A stretch of DNA of 64,000 nt. Source: Oceaniglobus trochenteri. Its GTDB lineage: Bacteria > Pseudomonadota > Alphaproteobacteria > Rhodobacterales > Rhodobacteraceae. The DNA lies in NCBI RefSeq assembly GCF_020529025.1, contig NZ_JACNMM010000010.1, positions 62,001 through 126,000 on the forward strand. Reading direction: 5' to 3'. Every line of letters begins with the position of its first letter. Position 1 is the first letter of the stretch. Made by a program: the position numbers and the translations under genes. The notes under the pieces are model-generated. The model was not told where the DNA came from, did no database searches, and saw only the letters and a program-made list of their open reading frames with translations. Shown here piece after piece: positions 27,145-35,670 of the stretch.

Positions 27145-28074
27145 ATGTCAGATCAACGCAGCCTTTCCCCCCGCGCCTGGAGCGAGCTTTTGCTCCTTTC
27201 CCTCATCTGGGGCGCCTCGTTCCTTTCGATCCGCGTGGCGCTGGATGAGATCGGCGTTGCCACCACCGTTGCCCACCGGGTCGGCTGGGCGGCGCTGATC
27301 CTTTGGGCGGTCGTCGCGTTCCGCCGCCTTCCCCTGCCGCGTGATCCCCGCATCTGGGGCGCCTTCCTGGTGATGGGTGTGCTGAACAACGTGATTCCCT
27401 TTTCGCTCATGGCCTGGGGGCAGTTGCATATCGAAACCGGCCTCACCTCGATCCTGAATGCGGCGACGGCCATCTTCGGGGTGCTGGTCGCCGCGCTGGT
27501 CTTTGCCGACGAACGCCTGACGTTGCGCCGGATGATCGGCGTTTCGCTTGGTTTTCTCGGGGTGGCCACGGCCATCGGGCTGGATGCGCTGGCCGGGTTC
27601 GACCTTCGGTCGCTGGCGCAACTGGCGGTGCTGGGCGGCACGCTCAGCTATGCCTTTGCCGGGGCCTGGGCGCGGCGCATGCTGGGCGGGCTGCGCCCCG
27701 AGGTGGCCGCCGTCGGCACGCTTACCGGTTCGGCCGTCGTGATGATCCCGGCGGCCTGGATGATCGACGGGCCCATCACCCTGGATCTTCGGCCGCGCAC
27801 CATGCTGGCCATCGCCTATTACGCGGCAATCGCGACGGCACTGGCCTATCTGCTGTATTACCGCGTGCTGGCCATGGCGGGTGTGGGCAACCTGCTGCTG
27901 TGCACCCTGCTGATTCCGCCGGTCGCCATCGTTCTGGGGGTGCTGGTGCGCGGTGAAGCCCTGCATCCGGGCGCCTACCTGGGCTTTGCGCTTCTGGCGA
28001 TCGGCCTGCTGATCCTCAACGGGCATCCTCGCCGGCGCATTCGCCCTCTACCAAATTCCCGGCGGGCAGGATAA
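27145..28074 (+). CDS. EamA-family (DMT superfamily) transporter
   Basis: A 309-aa protein with two EamA repeats. Its first motif, LLSLIWGASFLSIRVALDEIG, followed by HRVGWAALILW, is typical of the family; the second repeat has ALAYLLYYRVLAMAGVGNLL. The C-terminus is short and basic. It is not closely similar to the EamA protein at 24.9 kb. Substrate unknown. It is 27 bp from the ATPase gene and may be co-transcribed with it. Confidence 0.85.
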   Translation: MSDQRSLSPRAWSELLLLSLIWGASFLSIRVALDEIGVATTVAHRVGWAALILWAVVAFRRLPLPRDPRIWGAFLVMGVLNNVIPFSLMAWGQLHIETGLTSILNAATAIFGVLVAALVFADERLTLRRMIGVSLGFLGVATAIGLDALAGFDLRSLAQLAVLGGTLSYAFAGAWARRMLGGLRPEVAAVGTLTGSAVVMIPAAWMIDGPITLDLRPRTMLAIAYYAAIATALAYLLYYRVLAMAGVGNLLLCTLLIPPVAIVLGVLVRGEALHPGAYLGFALLAIGLLILNGHPRRRIRPLPNSRRAG

Positions 28075-28101
28075 GACCGCCGGAAAACGCCCGGAGGTGC
28101 A

Positions 28102-28980
28102 ATGCTTTATCCCACCGCTGAAGACTGGAACGCCGCCCCGGGCAAACGGGTGATGCTGTTCGGCATGTCGGGCCTGGGCAAGACCCATGTCGCCAACATG
28201 CTGCGCGAGGGGGGCGGCTGGTTTCACTATTCCATCGATTACCGCATCGGCACCCGCTACATGGGCGAACATATCGCCGACAATTTCAAACGCGAGGCCA
28301 TGAAGGTGCCGCTTTTGCGCGAACTGCTGCTGAGCGACAGCATCTATGTCGCCTCGAACATCACCTTCGACAACCTTGCGCCCCTGTCCACCTACCTTGG
28401 CAAACCGGGCAACCCCGACAAAGGCGGCCTGCCCTTCGACGAATACATGCGCCGCCAGGCCCTTCACCGCGAGGCGGAAACCGCTGCCCTGCTGGACACG
28501 GGCCATTTCATTGACCGGGCGCACGGGCTTTACGGTTACGACAATTTCGTCTGCGACACCGGCGGTTCGATCTGCGAGGTGGTCAACCCCGAAGATCCGG
28601 GCGATCCGGTGATGGCGGCGCTGGCGGCGCAGGTTCTGCCGGTCTGGATCGAAGGGTCCGAGGCCCATACCGCCGAACTGATCCGCCGCTTCGATCGGGC
28701 GCCAAAGCCGATGTATTATCATCCCGATTTCCTGTCGGGCTGCTGGGCGGAATACCTTTCTGAAAACAAGGTGGAAGAGGGCGAAGTTAACCCAGATGCC
28801 TTTGTGCGCTGGACCTATGCCCGTGCCCTGGCCCACCGCCAGCCCCGCTATCGCGCGATGGCCCGGAACTGGGGTGTCAGCGTCACCGCCGAAGAGGTTT
28901 CGGCCCTGCGCGGCCCCGATGACTTCAACGCCCTGATCGCCGCGGCGATCGCCAGAACACCTTCCCGCGACGAGGGTTGA
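28102..28980 (+). CDS. P-loop ATPase of unknown role
   Basis: A 292-aa protein with a kinase-like P-loop near the N-terminus (MLFGMSGLGKTHVANMLR, about residues 18-35). This is followed by HYSIDYRIGTRYMGEHIADNF and later FVCDTGGSICEVV, which recur in a conserved alphaproteobacterial ATPase family without assigned function. It has no membrane segment. GGAGGTGCA precedes the ATG. It lies between an EamA gene and metA, 51 bp before metA. Confidence 0.75.
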   Translation: MLYPTAEDWNAAPGKRVMLFGMSGLGKTHVANMLREGGGWFHYSIDYRIGTRYMGEHIADNFKREAMKVPLLRELLLSDSIYVASNITFDNLAPLSTYLGKPGNPDKGGLPFDEYMRRQALHREAETAALLDTGHFIDRAHGLYGYDNFVCDTGGSICEVVNPEDPGDPVMAALAAQVLPVWIEGSEAHTAELIRRFDRAPKPMYYHPDFLSGCWAEYLSENKVEEGEVNPDAFVRWTYARALAHRQPRYRAMARNWGVSVTAEEVSALRGPDDFNALIAAAIARTPSRDEG

Positions 28981-29031
28981 GAGACCGCCCGCCGCCCCCT
29001 ATCTGACCAACGCCATCAAAGGAACATCGTC

Positions 29032-29949
29032 ATGCCCATCAAACTGCCCTCCGACCTGCCGGCCTTCAGCGTGCTGAAGAACGAGGGCGTGATGGTGATG
29101 GACGAAACCGATGCCGCCCGTCAGGACATCCGCCCGCTGCGCATCGCCCTGCTGAACCTGATGCCCAAGAAGATACAGACGGAGAACCAGTTCGCCCGCC
29201 TGATCGGTTCGACGCCGCTGCAGATCGACCTGCACCTGATCCGCATGTCCGAACACCAGACCAGGAACACCGCCGCCGAACACATGGAGAATTTCTATCG
29301 CCCCTTCCAGGAGGCCAAGCACGAGAAATTCGACGGGTTGATCATCACCGGCGCCCCCATCGAACACCTGCCCTTCGAACAGGTCACCTACTGGGATGAA
29401 CTGCGCGAGGTCATGGACTGGACCCAGACCAACGTGCATTCCACCTTCGGCGTCTGCTGGGGCGGGATGGCGATGATCAATCATTTTCACGGCGTGCAGA
29501 AACACATCCTCCCCGCCAAGGCCTTTGGCTGTTTCCGCCACACCAACCTTGCGCCGACATCGCCCTATCTGAACGGGTTTTCCGACGATTGCGTGATCCC
29601 CGTCAGCCGCTGGACGGAGATGCTGCAATCCGAGATCAGCGCCGCCCCCGGCCTGACCACCCTTCTGGCCAGCGATCAGGTGGGCCCCTGCCTTGTGGAA
29701 GATCCGGCGCATCGCGCGCTCTATATCTTCAATCATTTCGAATACGACAGCGACACCCTGAAACAGGAATACGATCGCGACGTGGCCGACGGCACGCCGG
29801 TTAACGTGCCCGACAACTATTATCCCGGGAACGATCCGGCGCAGAAGCCGTTGAACCGTTGGAGAAGCCACGCCCACCTTCTCTATGGCAATTGGCTCAA
29901 CCAGATATATCAGACCACGCATTATGACATTTCCCAGATTGGCAGTTAG
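29032..29949 (+). CDS. metA: MetA-type homoserine O-acyltransferase, predicted acetyl-CoA specific
   Basis: A 305-aa MetA-family enzyme for the first step of methionine synthesis from homoserine. The nucleophile is Cys142 ([10 protein letters not shown]) and the His/Glu pair is in [11 protein letters not shown]. Residue 111, in [11 protein letters not shown], is Glu. In this family Glu111 favours acetyl-CoA (as in Bacillus cereus MetA) and Gly111 favours succinyl-CoA (as in E. coli), so the product is probably O-acetylhomoserine although annotation pipelines usually say succinyl. No SAM-II riboswitch fits in the 51-bp gap upstream. Confidence 0.93.
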   Translation: MPIKLPSDLPAFSVLKNEGVMVMDETDAARQDIRPLRIALLNLMPKKIQTENQFARLIGSTPLQIDLHLIRMSEHQTRNTAAEHMENFYRPFQEAKHEKFDGLIITGAPIEHLPFEQVTYWDELREVMDWTQTNVHSTFGVCWGGMAMINHFHGVQKHILPAKAFGCFRHTNLAPTSPYLNGFSDDCVIPVSRWTEMLQSEISAAPGLTTLLASDQVGPCLVEDPAHRALYIFNHFEYDSDTLKQEYDRDVADGTPVNVPDNYYPGNDPAQKPLNRWRSHAHLLYGNWLNQIYQTTHYDISQIGS

Positions 29950-30904
29950 TCTCGTCGCCGCCGCAGCCCTTGCCGGGTGCGGCGTCTTTGTCGATGACCG
30001 CGCCGACCGCCGCGAAGCGCTGGCCGAGGAACAATATCCCCCAGAAGGCCGGTTCGTGACCGTCGAAGGGCGCCGGGTGCACTATGTCGAGGCCGGGCAA
30101 GGCCCCGACCTGATCCTGATCCACGGTGCCAGCGGCAGCACCCGCGATTTCAGCTTCCGGTTCATCGACCGCGTGAAAGACCGCTATCACGTCATCGCCT
30201 TCGACCGGCCCGGCCTTGGCTATACCGATCGGATCTCCGAGGCCTTCAGCGGCGCCACCAACACCGCCGCCGAAAGCCCCCGCCAACAGGCCGCCTTCCT
30301 GAAGGCCGCCGCCGACAAGCTGGGCGTGCAGCGTCCCATCGTCCTGGGCCATTCCTACGGTGGCGCGGTGGCGCTGGCCTGGGGGCTTGATCATGATCCG
30401 GCGGCGCTTGTGGTGGTCTCGGCGGCCTCCAACCCCTGGCCTGGCGGGCTTGGCGCGCTTTACAACATCGCATCCTCGGCGTTCGGCGGGGCCGCCATCG
30501 TGCCGCTCATCACCGCCTTCGCGCCCACCGGCCAGGTCAAAAGCACGATCGAGTCGATCTTCGAACCGCAGGAACCACCCCCCGGCTATGCCGAATATGT
30601 CGGCCCCGGCCTGACCCTGCGCCGTGCCAGCTTTCGCGCCAACGCCCGGCAGGTCAATTCCCTGCGCCCCCATGTGGTGGAAATGTCCAAACACTACGGT
30701 GACCTGACCATGCCGGTCGAAATCCTGCACGGCACCGCCGATGACATTGTGCCGCTGGATATCCACTCCGAGCCGCTGTCCCGCCAGGTGCCCGGCGCCA
30801 CCCTGACCCGGCTTGAGGGCATCGGCCACATGCCCCATCACGTCGTGCCCGACGCGGTAACCGACGCCATCGACCGCGCCGCAAAGCGCGCCGGATTGCG
30901 CTAG
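29924..30904 (+). CDS. Alpha/beta hydrolase, predicted lipoprotein
   Basis: A 326-aa protein. The N-terminal signal ends in the lipobox LAGC (Cys about residue 18), so it is likely to be lipid-anchored in the envelope. The alpha/beta-hydrolase fold has the oxyanion HGASGS, the nucleophile elbow GHSYGGA, an Asp in [10 protein letters not shown] and the His in GIGHMPHH. The start overlaps the 3' end of metA by 26 bp. Substrate unknown; the MetX homoserine acetyltransferases share the fold but not these motifs. Confidence 0.82.
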   Translation: MTFPRLAVSLVAAAALAGCGVFVDDRADRREALAEEQYPPEGRFVTVEGRRVHYVEAGQGPDLILIHGASGSTRDFSFRFIDRVKDRYHVIAFDRPGLGYTDRISEAFSGATNTAAESPRQQAAFLKAAADKLGVQRPIVLGHSYGGAVALAWGLDHDPAALVVVSAASNPWPGGLGALYNIASSAFGGAAIVPLITAFAPTGQVKSTIESIFEPQEPPPGYAEYVGPGLTLRRASFRANARQVNSLRPHVVEMSKHYGDLTMPVEILHGTADDIVPLDIHSEPLSRQVPGATLTRLEGIGHMPHHVVPDAVTDAIDRAAKRAGLR

Positions 30905-30949
30905 GGCGCAGCCCGCAATACTGTCGGGCGACATCAACAGGAGACAGCC

Positions 30950-31816
30950 ATGCCCCTGCCCTTCGACGGCGCCATCAGCCAGTATTTCGAGATCGAGGCG
31001 CCCGAACCGGTGCGGGATGTGATCCGTTCCAGCAGCAAGAAAGACATGCTGGACCCGAACTTCCCCTATGACCGGAAGATGGACAGCGACACCTACGACG
31101 AAACCATGGAACGGCTGCAACTGAACCTCGTGCGCCTTCAGGCCGATGTGAAGGCCACCGGCAAGCGCATCGCCGTGGTGTTCGAAGGCCGCGACGCGGC
31201 CGGAAAAGGCGGCGCAATCAAGAGGTTCCGCGAAAATCTTAACCCACGCGTTGCCCATGTCGCCGCCCTGCCCAAACCCACCGAACGCGAGATGAGCGAA
31301 TGGTACTTCCAACGCTACATCCACCACCTGCCCGCGGCGGGTGAAATCGTGCTGTTCGACCGTTCGTGGTACAACCGCGGCGTGGTCGAACATGTCTTCG
31401 GCTTCTGCACCCCGGAGCAGCGCGAAAGGTTCTTCCAGCAGGTGGATGAATTCGAACACATGCTGGTCAACGACGGCATCATCCTGGTCAAGCTCTGGCT
31501 CAACGTCGGACGGGCCGAACAGCTGCGCCGTTTCCTGAAACGCGAACGCGACCCCCTGAAGCAATGGAAGCTCAGCTGGATCGACGTCGAGGGGCTGAAG
31601 CGCTGGGATGCCTATTCCGAGGCGATCACCGAAACGCTGGCGCGCAGCAACACCGCCAGCGCCCCCTGGACGGTCATCCGTGCCGACGACAAGAAACGCG
31701 CCCGCATCGCCAGCATTCAGGCCGTGCTGCAGAATATTGACTTCAAAGGAAAATCAGACGATCTTGGCGAACCCGACCCCAGAATTTCGGGCGGTCTAGA
31801 AAGTTGGAATGGCTAA
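30950..31816 (+). CDS. ppk2: Polyphosphate kinase 2
   Basis: A 288-aa PPK2-family enzyme that transfers phosphate between polyphosphate and nucleoside di- or monophosphates. Walker A is [16 protein letters not shown], the lid region is [22 protein letters not shown] with Walker B-type Asp, and [15 protein letters not shown] follows. One-domain length matches class I PPK2. It overlaps the TetR-family gene by 8 bp, suggesting a two-gene operon. Confidence 0.92.
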   Translation: MPLPFDGAISQYFEIEAPEPVRDVIRSSSKKDMLDPNFPYDRKMDSDTYDETMERLQLNLVRLQADVKATGKRIAVVFEGRDAAGKGGAIKRFRENLNPRVAHVAALPKPTEREMSEWYFQRYIHHLPAAGEIVLFDRSWYNRGVVEHVFGFCTPEQRERFFQQVDEFEHMLVNDGIILVKLWLNVGRAEQLRRFLKRERDPLKQWKLSWIDVEGLKRWDAYSEAITETLARSNTASAPWTVIRADDKKRARIASIQAVLQNIDFKGKSDDLGEPDPRISGGLESWNG

Positions 31817-32426
31817 ACGCGGATATCACCACGGCAACCTGCGCCAGGCCCTTGTCGACTCAGCGCTCGAGCTGATCCGCGACAAGGGGCCCAACGGGTT
31901 CACCCTGTCCGAAGCGGCCAAGCAGGCCGGCGTTACCCCCGCCGCCGTCTATCGCCATTTCGAGGGCCGCGAAGACCTGATCGCCGAGGCCGCAACCCAA
32001 GGCTACGCCATCTTCGCCGATCTGATGCAATATGCGTATGACAGCGGCCAACCTTCGGACCTTGCCAGTTTCGAGGCGACGGGCCGCGCCTACCTCGCCT
32101 TCGCGCGCCGCTATCCGGGGCACTACGTCGCGATGTTCGAATCCGGCATCTCGGTGAACCGCACGCCGGAACTGGCGCGCACGGCCAACAAGGCCCAGGC
32201 GGTGCTGGAAAAGGCGGCCGTCAAACTGTCCGAACATATCCCCCCCGCCAAACGCCCCCCACCCCAGATGTTCAGCGCCCATATCTGGGCCATGTCCCAC
32301 GGGGTGGTCGAACTCTTCGCGCGCGGCAGCCCCGGGCGCACCTCGCCCTTCCCGCCCGAAGACCTTCTGGAAACCGGCATCGGCATCTACCTGCGCGGCC
32401 TCGGCCTGATCCGGCCCGACAATTGA
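31809..32426 (+). CDS. TetR/AcrR-family transcriptional regulator
   Basis: A 205-aa regulator. The N-terminal helix-turn-helix (about residues 10-55: [40 protein letters not shown]) is typical of TetR. The C-terminal ligand domain resembles TetR_C_33-type regulators. Translated with an 8-bp overlap from ppk2. It is the last intact core gene before the genomic island. Ligand and targets unknown. Confidence 0.9.
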   Translation: MAKRGYHHGNLRQALVDSALELIRDKGPNGFTLSEAAKQAGVTPAAVYRHFEGREDLIAEAATQGYAIFADLMQYAYDSGQPSDLASFEATGRAYLAFARRYPGHYVAMFESGISVNRTPELARTANKAQAVLEKAAVKLSEHIPPAKRPPPQMFSAHIWAMSHGVVELFARGSPGRTSPFPPEDLLETGIGIYLRGLGLIRPDN

Positions 32427-32487
32427 CGCAGCCCGCACAGGACGCGCCGACCGCAATCGGAACGAGAAGTCATTCACCGAGGAAATA

Positions 32488-32532
32488 TGGCGGACCCAAG
32501 AGGATTCGAACCTCTGGCCTCTGCCTTCGGAG
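32488..32532 (-). pseudogene. 3' half of a split tRNA-Arg(CCG) gene (left island junction)
   Basis: On the minus strand this is nucleotides 33-77 of a tRNA-Arg(CCG): anticodon loop CTCCGAA, 3' anticodon arm GGCAG, T arm AGAGG-TTCGAAT-CCTCT, acceptor TGGGTCC, G and CCA. The matching 5' half is at 57798-57839: its acceptor GGACCCA and anticodon arm CTGCC pair with this half. Together they make a perfect 77-nt cloverleaf. The 10-nt word shared by both halves (GCCTTCGGAG on the plus strand, 32523-32532 and 57798-57807) is the crossover core. Confidence 0.9.
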
Positions 32533-32661
32533 CAATTAATCGTGGCCTATCCGAAATGCGCGACGCAGCACGCCACGGCACGCTAACATCTTAAAATCGC
32601 TTGTGTTTAAGTTCGCTCGTCGTCGAAACCAGTAGCCGCAACTACTCCGTAGCTTTCGCCC

Positions 32662-32685
32662 GACTGCTTACGTGGTGCTTACGCG
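32662..32685 (+). repeat. Integrase arm-type repeat, left copy
   Basis: Two TGCTTACG units (GACTGCTTACG, then GTGCTTACGCG). The same word with two changed bases is at 57675-57698. It lies 27-50 bp before the integrase start codon, the usual place for arm sites in attP next to int. The stretch 32533-32700 between the core and the integrase holds no gene. Confidence 0.55.
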
Positions 32686-32711
32686 GCTCAGTTGCTCTGA
32701 TGACGAGGTTG

Positions 32712-32831
32712 ATGATGCCAAAGATCACAAAACGGCTGGTTGAAAGCGTCAAGAGCCAGAAGAAGGACTACGTTGTCTGGGACAGCGACCTGCCTGGCTT
32801 CGGGTTGCGTGTTTTCGCTTCTGGGACCTAA
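32712..32831 (+). pseudogene. Truncated tyrosine recombinase (P4-type integrase), N-terminus only
   Basis: Only 39 codons remain: MMPKITKRLVESVKSQKKDY, then VVWDSDLPGFGLRVFASG. This is the arm-binding (DUF4102-like) N-terminus of P4/Bordetella-type tRNA integrases. The frame ends with ACC TAA where the family continues into the SYVVQYR-type strand. The catalytic domain is absent. Its end coincides with the antisense 3' end of the ImmA gene, so one deletion probably joined the two truncated genes. Confidence 0.8.
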
Positions 32832-33468
32832 GCGCCGCTTTGCTGGGCTTCGCCCAATGGGCGAATCCCTCATTCGACACCACCATGATTGCCCGCGTCT
32901 CGGTGTATTCGAGCCAGCGCAGAATCGTCGCTGTCAATGAAACGCCATAGCGCTTTGCCAGTCGACCGAGCGCTTCGAAATCGGCGCGAGCCTTGGCTGG
33001 CAGTTGGCGACGAAAGTCATGAAATGGCATCAGCAACGCGGCGGCGAACTCGTCTGCATCCTGCTCGATGCCGGATCCGTCGCGCCGAACCACCGCGTTC
33101 TCGTCACAATAGATGCCGCCGTCGTAACGCCCATCCTCTTCAATCAACTGGCGGTGCAGCACGTAGTGGGCGAACTCGTGCCCCACGGTGAACGAGCGAC
33201 GTCCATCAGACTGACCTGCATGGTACATGATCGCCCATTGGCGCGGCCGCGCCTCCCCATAGACCAGCGCGCCGACGCAGCCCGGGATGTTACGCTCGAC
33301 GACCTCGTGGATGGGACTGTCCGGCGCGACCTGACGAGAATACTCCAGCGCGAGGCCGATCACATCGACCGGCGCTCGATCAAACCGATCCGCTCCAAGG
33401 ACCAGGTCGAGCATTTGCGTGATGCGGGCCGCCTCCTTCAACGGCTGGAGGCGGATCCGCTCGCTCAT
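32749..33468 (-). CDS. ImmA/IrrE-family metallo-endopeptidase, probably C-terminally altered
   Basis: A 239-aa protein with the zinc site HEFAH (residues 97-101) and the downstream acidic segment EQDADEFAAALLMP. ImmA peptidases cleave or inactivate a partner XRE repressor to switch on mobile-element or defence genes. The partner is the adjacent XRE gene, whose stop overlaps this start (ATGA). From about residue 213 the protein is read from the antisense of the integrase stump (QKRKHATRSQAGRCPRQR), so the normal C-terminus appears lost through a deletion. Activity is uncertain, though the catalytic core is complete. Confidence 0.82.
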   Translation of the reverse strand: MSERIRLQPLKEAARITQMLDLVLGADRFDRAPVDVIGLALEYSRQVAPDSPIHEVVERNIPGCVGALVYGEARPRQWAIMYHAGQSDGRRSFTVGHEFAHYVLHRQLIEEDGRYDGGIYCDENAVVRRDGSGIEQDADEFAAALLMPFHDFRRQLPAKARADFEALGRLAKRYGVSLTATILRWLEYTETRAIMVVSNEGFAHWAKPSKAALRSQKRKHATRSQAGRCPRQRSPSSGS

Positions 33469-33785
33469 TTGCGGGTCTTCGTGTCGAGGATGCGAGCCAT
33501 CTCGCGAATCTGCCGGCGCGTTTCTTCCGGGAGGCCGCTGTACTGCCGGAAGAAGGCGGTGTCCTCCGCCTCGCTGAGGGTCTGCGTGTCAGCCCCGATT
33601 AGGTAGTCGACGGTCACCCCCAAGGCACCAGCAATTGCGGACAGCTTCTCGGCCGATGGCCTGGGCGGATTCTTGTTCTCAAGTTCCCAGATGTAGCTCT
33701 TCGATGAGCCGGTCTCCTGCGCAAGCTGATCGAGCGTCAGGCCCTTTTTCGTTCGTAAGTCCTTGATTCGCTCACCAAATTTCAT
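33465..33785 (-). CDS. XRE-family (HTH_3) transcriptional regulator
   Basis: A 106-aa protein. Residues 5-62 form a Cro/C1-type helix-turn-helix (RIKDLRTKKGLTLDQLAQ, then SKSYIWELENKN), followed by a short tail (GLPEETRRQIREMARILDTK). The ATG at 33785 was chosen because the HTH begins there. It is co-transcribed with the ImmA gene and divergent from the CBASS operon, with promoters that overlap in the 185-bp gap. Probable repressor of one or both promoters and target of the ImmA peptidase. Confidence 0.88.
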   Translation of the reverse strand: MKFGERIKDLRTKKGLTLDQLAQETGSSKSYIWELENKNPPRPSAEKLSAIAGALGVTVDYLIGADTQTLSEAEDTAFFRQYSGLPEETRRQIREMARILDTKTRK

Positions 33786-33820
33786 AACCGGCCCTTCTAC
33801 TCGATCCGCCCCAACCCTGC

Positions 33821-33887
33821 GTTCGGAGTAGCTATATTCTATGTCCCTTGACAGACGCATTCAAGCTTCCCATCTTGTTCGGAGTAG
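33821..33887. promoter_or_regulatory. Overlapping divergent promoters with repeated operator-like words
   Basis: Plus strand, toward CBASS: TTGACA (33848-33853), 17 bp, CATCTT (33871-33876). Minus strand, toward the XRE gene: TTGAAT (33864-33859), 17 bp, TAGAAT (33841-33836). The 11-bp word GTTCGGAGTAG occurs twice, at 33821-33831 and 33877-33887. Each copy lies just downstream of one -10 box, over the predicted start site. A CTACTC inverted copy is at 33797-33802. This fits binding by the XRE protein. Confidence 0.6.
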
Positions 33888-33970
33888 ACGCACTTAGATT
33901 CATATCATCCCGAACATCGCGCGGGCGGTGGCGAGATGCACAGACGCAGCAGCCCGCCACGGAGATCGAT

Positions 33971-35218
33971 GTGAACATTCAACTTGCGCCGACTGGCCTC
34001 AATCCCTTCGACGACCCTCTCGACCGCATCCTTGCCGAGATCGCGCTCAGCGTTCAGTTGCCGCCCTCGCTGCATGACAAGGCGAAGTCGCGTTACGAGG
34101 CGGTGCGGCGCCATCTCGCGGCCACGACGGCCTTCTTCGACCAGATCGAACACTTCTACCCGCAGGGCTCCATGGCGATCGACGCCACGATCTCGACGCG
34201 CGGCACCGACGACGAATATGATCTCGACATCGTCTCGCAGGTCGGCGGCCGCTTTCGTGGCATGACGCCTCTCGAAATCCTCACCGAGCTCGAAGCCGCC
34301 CTCGCCGACTATCCGGTCCAGCGGGTGTTGCGGCAGACGCGCTGCGTCACCCTGTTCTACGCCGACAAGATGCATCTCGACGTCACGCCGTCGTTGCGTG
34401 TCTACGGCACGCTCGATCGCGAAAGCCTGATCACTCACGCCAAGGGCCCGCGCTGGTCGGCCGACGACCGGTTCGTCGACATGAACGCCTATGGTTTCGC
34501 GCAGTGGTATGCGAGCAGGACGCCGCTCGAACTTCGCATGGCGAAGGAATTCCATCGGCGGTGGCTTGACCATGCCGGTCTTGCCGCTCGCGCCGACGCC
34601 GATGTGGATGATGTTCCGGATCAGTGCGATTTCATCGTCAAGAACACCGCGACGCTCGCCCTCCAGCTCCTCAAGCGCTTTCGCAACATTCGCTACGCGA
34701 GCTACACCGGCCGCATCCCGCCGTCGGTGATGCTCTCCTACTACGCCGGGCTCGCCGCGCAGCCGAACATGTCGCTCAGCGCCATGCTCGTTCGCCTTGC
34801 GAGCTGGATCATCCGCGACATCGAGCAGGCTTCGCTCTACAGGCGGCTTCTGCATGTCGCCAATCCGATCTGCGAGACCGATGTCTTCACGGACCGCTGG
34901 CCCGAATCCATCGCTCAACAGGACGAGTTCGCCGGGCATCTGCGCGAGCTCATCCGTTCGCTCGAGGCGATGCGCAAGGGGGAGATGTTCCCCGACACGA
35001 TGATGGACACGCTGCGCGGGAACTTCGGGGACCGCGTCGTGACCCGGGCCGCCGACCAGATCGCCACCGAGCTCGGCGGCGGCATCCAGCAATCCCGTCA
35101 GCTCTACACGCGACGCGGCGGCCTCCTGTTGCCTTCTGCCGCTGCGGTCGCGGCGCCGATGGTCAATCCGGCGGTTTCGGTGGCACGGCCTCACACCTTC
35201 TTCGGGCGCAAGATCTGA
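33971..35218 (+). CDS. CBASS CD-NTase (cyclic oligonucleotide synthase)
   Basis: A 415-aa nucleotidyltransferase of the cGAS/DncV-like (SMODS) fold. The active site is complete: GSMAIDATISTRG (Gly66-Ser67), Asp84 and Asp86 in DDEYDLDIV, and Asp137 in MHLDVTPS. On phage infection such enzymes make a cyclic di- or trinucleotide that activates the effector. The GTG at 33971, with GGAG 6 bp upstream, is the likely start; the frame extends to a TTG at 33848 but that is the -35 box. The stop overlaps the E2-like gene (TGATG). Which nucleotide is made cannot be told from sequence. Confidence 0.88.
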   Translation: MNIQLAPTGLNPFDDPLDRILAEIALSVQLPPSLHDKAKSRYEAVRRHLAATTAFFDQIEHFYPQGSMAIDATISTRGTDDEYDLDIVSQVGGRFRGMTPLEILTELEAALADYPVQRVLRQTRCVTLFYADKMHLDVTPSLRVYGTLDRESLITHAKGPRWSADDRFVDMNAYGFAQWYASRTPLELRMAKEFHRRWLDHAGLAARADADVDDVPDQCDFIVKNTATLALQLLKRFRNIRYASYTGRIPPSVMLSYYAGLAAQPNMSLSAMLVRLASWIIRDIEQASLYRRLLHVANPICETDVFTDRWPESIAQQDEFAGHLRELIRSLEAMRKGEMFPDTMMDTLRGNFGDRVVTRAADQIATELGGGIQQSRQLYTRRGGLLLPSAAAVAAPMVNPAVSVARPHTFFGRKI

Positions 35219-35670
35219 TGACAGCGGCGATCCTCTCCATCGACGAGCAGGTCGCCGCGATGAAGGCGGCCTGGCCGCAGTTCGCGGCGCGCCGGATCGA
35301 TCGCCGCGCGCAGTCCGCGCGGTGGGTGGGGAGCGTGAGACCGCAATATGCGAACTACTCGCTGGAGATCCGCTATGAGGTCGGGTCGTTCCCCGAGGTG
35401 CGCGTACTCTCACCCAAACTGGTTCGGTTGCCCGGCAATTCCGAGGGCCAGCTGCCCCACGTCTATCCGCCGGCCGAGGATCCGACCCTTTGCTTGTTCG
35501 ACCCCCGTGAAAGGGAATGGACAGCGGCGATGACAATCGCGAGCACGACCGCCCCTTGGGCGCTCGACTGGCTCGCTTGCTACGAACTTTGGGTGATGAC
35601 CGGGCGCTGGACCGGCGGCGGGCGCCACGCCGGACAGGACATCGGCGAGGCAAGGGAGACAACACGATGA
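35218..35670 (+). CDS. CBASS E2-like ubiquitin-conjugating-fold protein
   Basis: A 150-aa protein between the CD-NTase and the patatin, overlapping both neighbours by a few bases. It has the E2-like order of a beta-sheet (NYSLEIRYEVGSFPEVRVL), a Pro-rich turn (LPHVYPPAEDPTLCLFDP) holding the candidate catalytic Cys, and a C-terminal helical part (APWALDWLACYELWVMTGRW). No E1 or JAB gene is present, which is the type II-short CBASS arrangement. By analogy it would modify or prime the CD-NTase. Assignment rests on position and on the Cys motif. Confidence 0.75.
   Translation: MTAAILSIDEQVAAMKAAWPQFAARRIDRRAQSARWVGSVRPQYANYSLEIRYEVGSFPEVRVLSPKLVRLPGNSEGQLPHVYPPAEDPTLCLFDPREREWTAAMTIASTTAPWALDWLACYELWVMTGRWTGGGRHAGQDIGEARETTR

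Noticed and set aside
28981-29031. SAM-II riboswitch before metA
   Set aside because: Alphaproteobacterial metA genes often have one, but the 51-bp gap lacks the pseudoknot sequence and is too short with the ribosome-binding site included.
33848-33970. N-terminal extension of the CD-NTase from a TTG at 33848
   Set aside because: The TTG is part of a good -35 box (TTGACA), the translated extension is not protein-like, and a GTG with a ribosome-binding site at 33971 fits the domain start.
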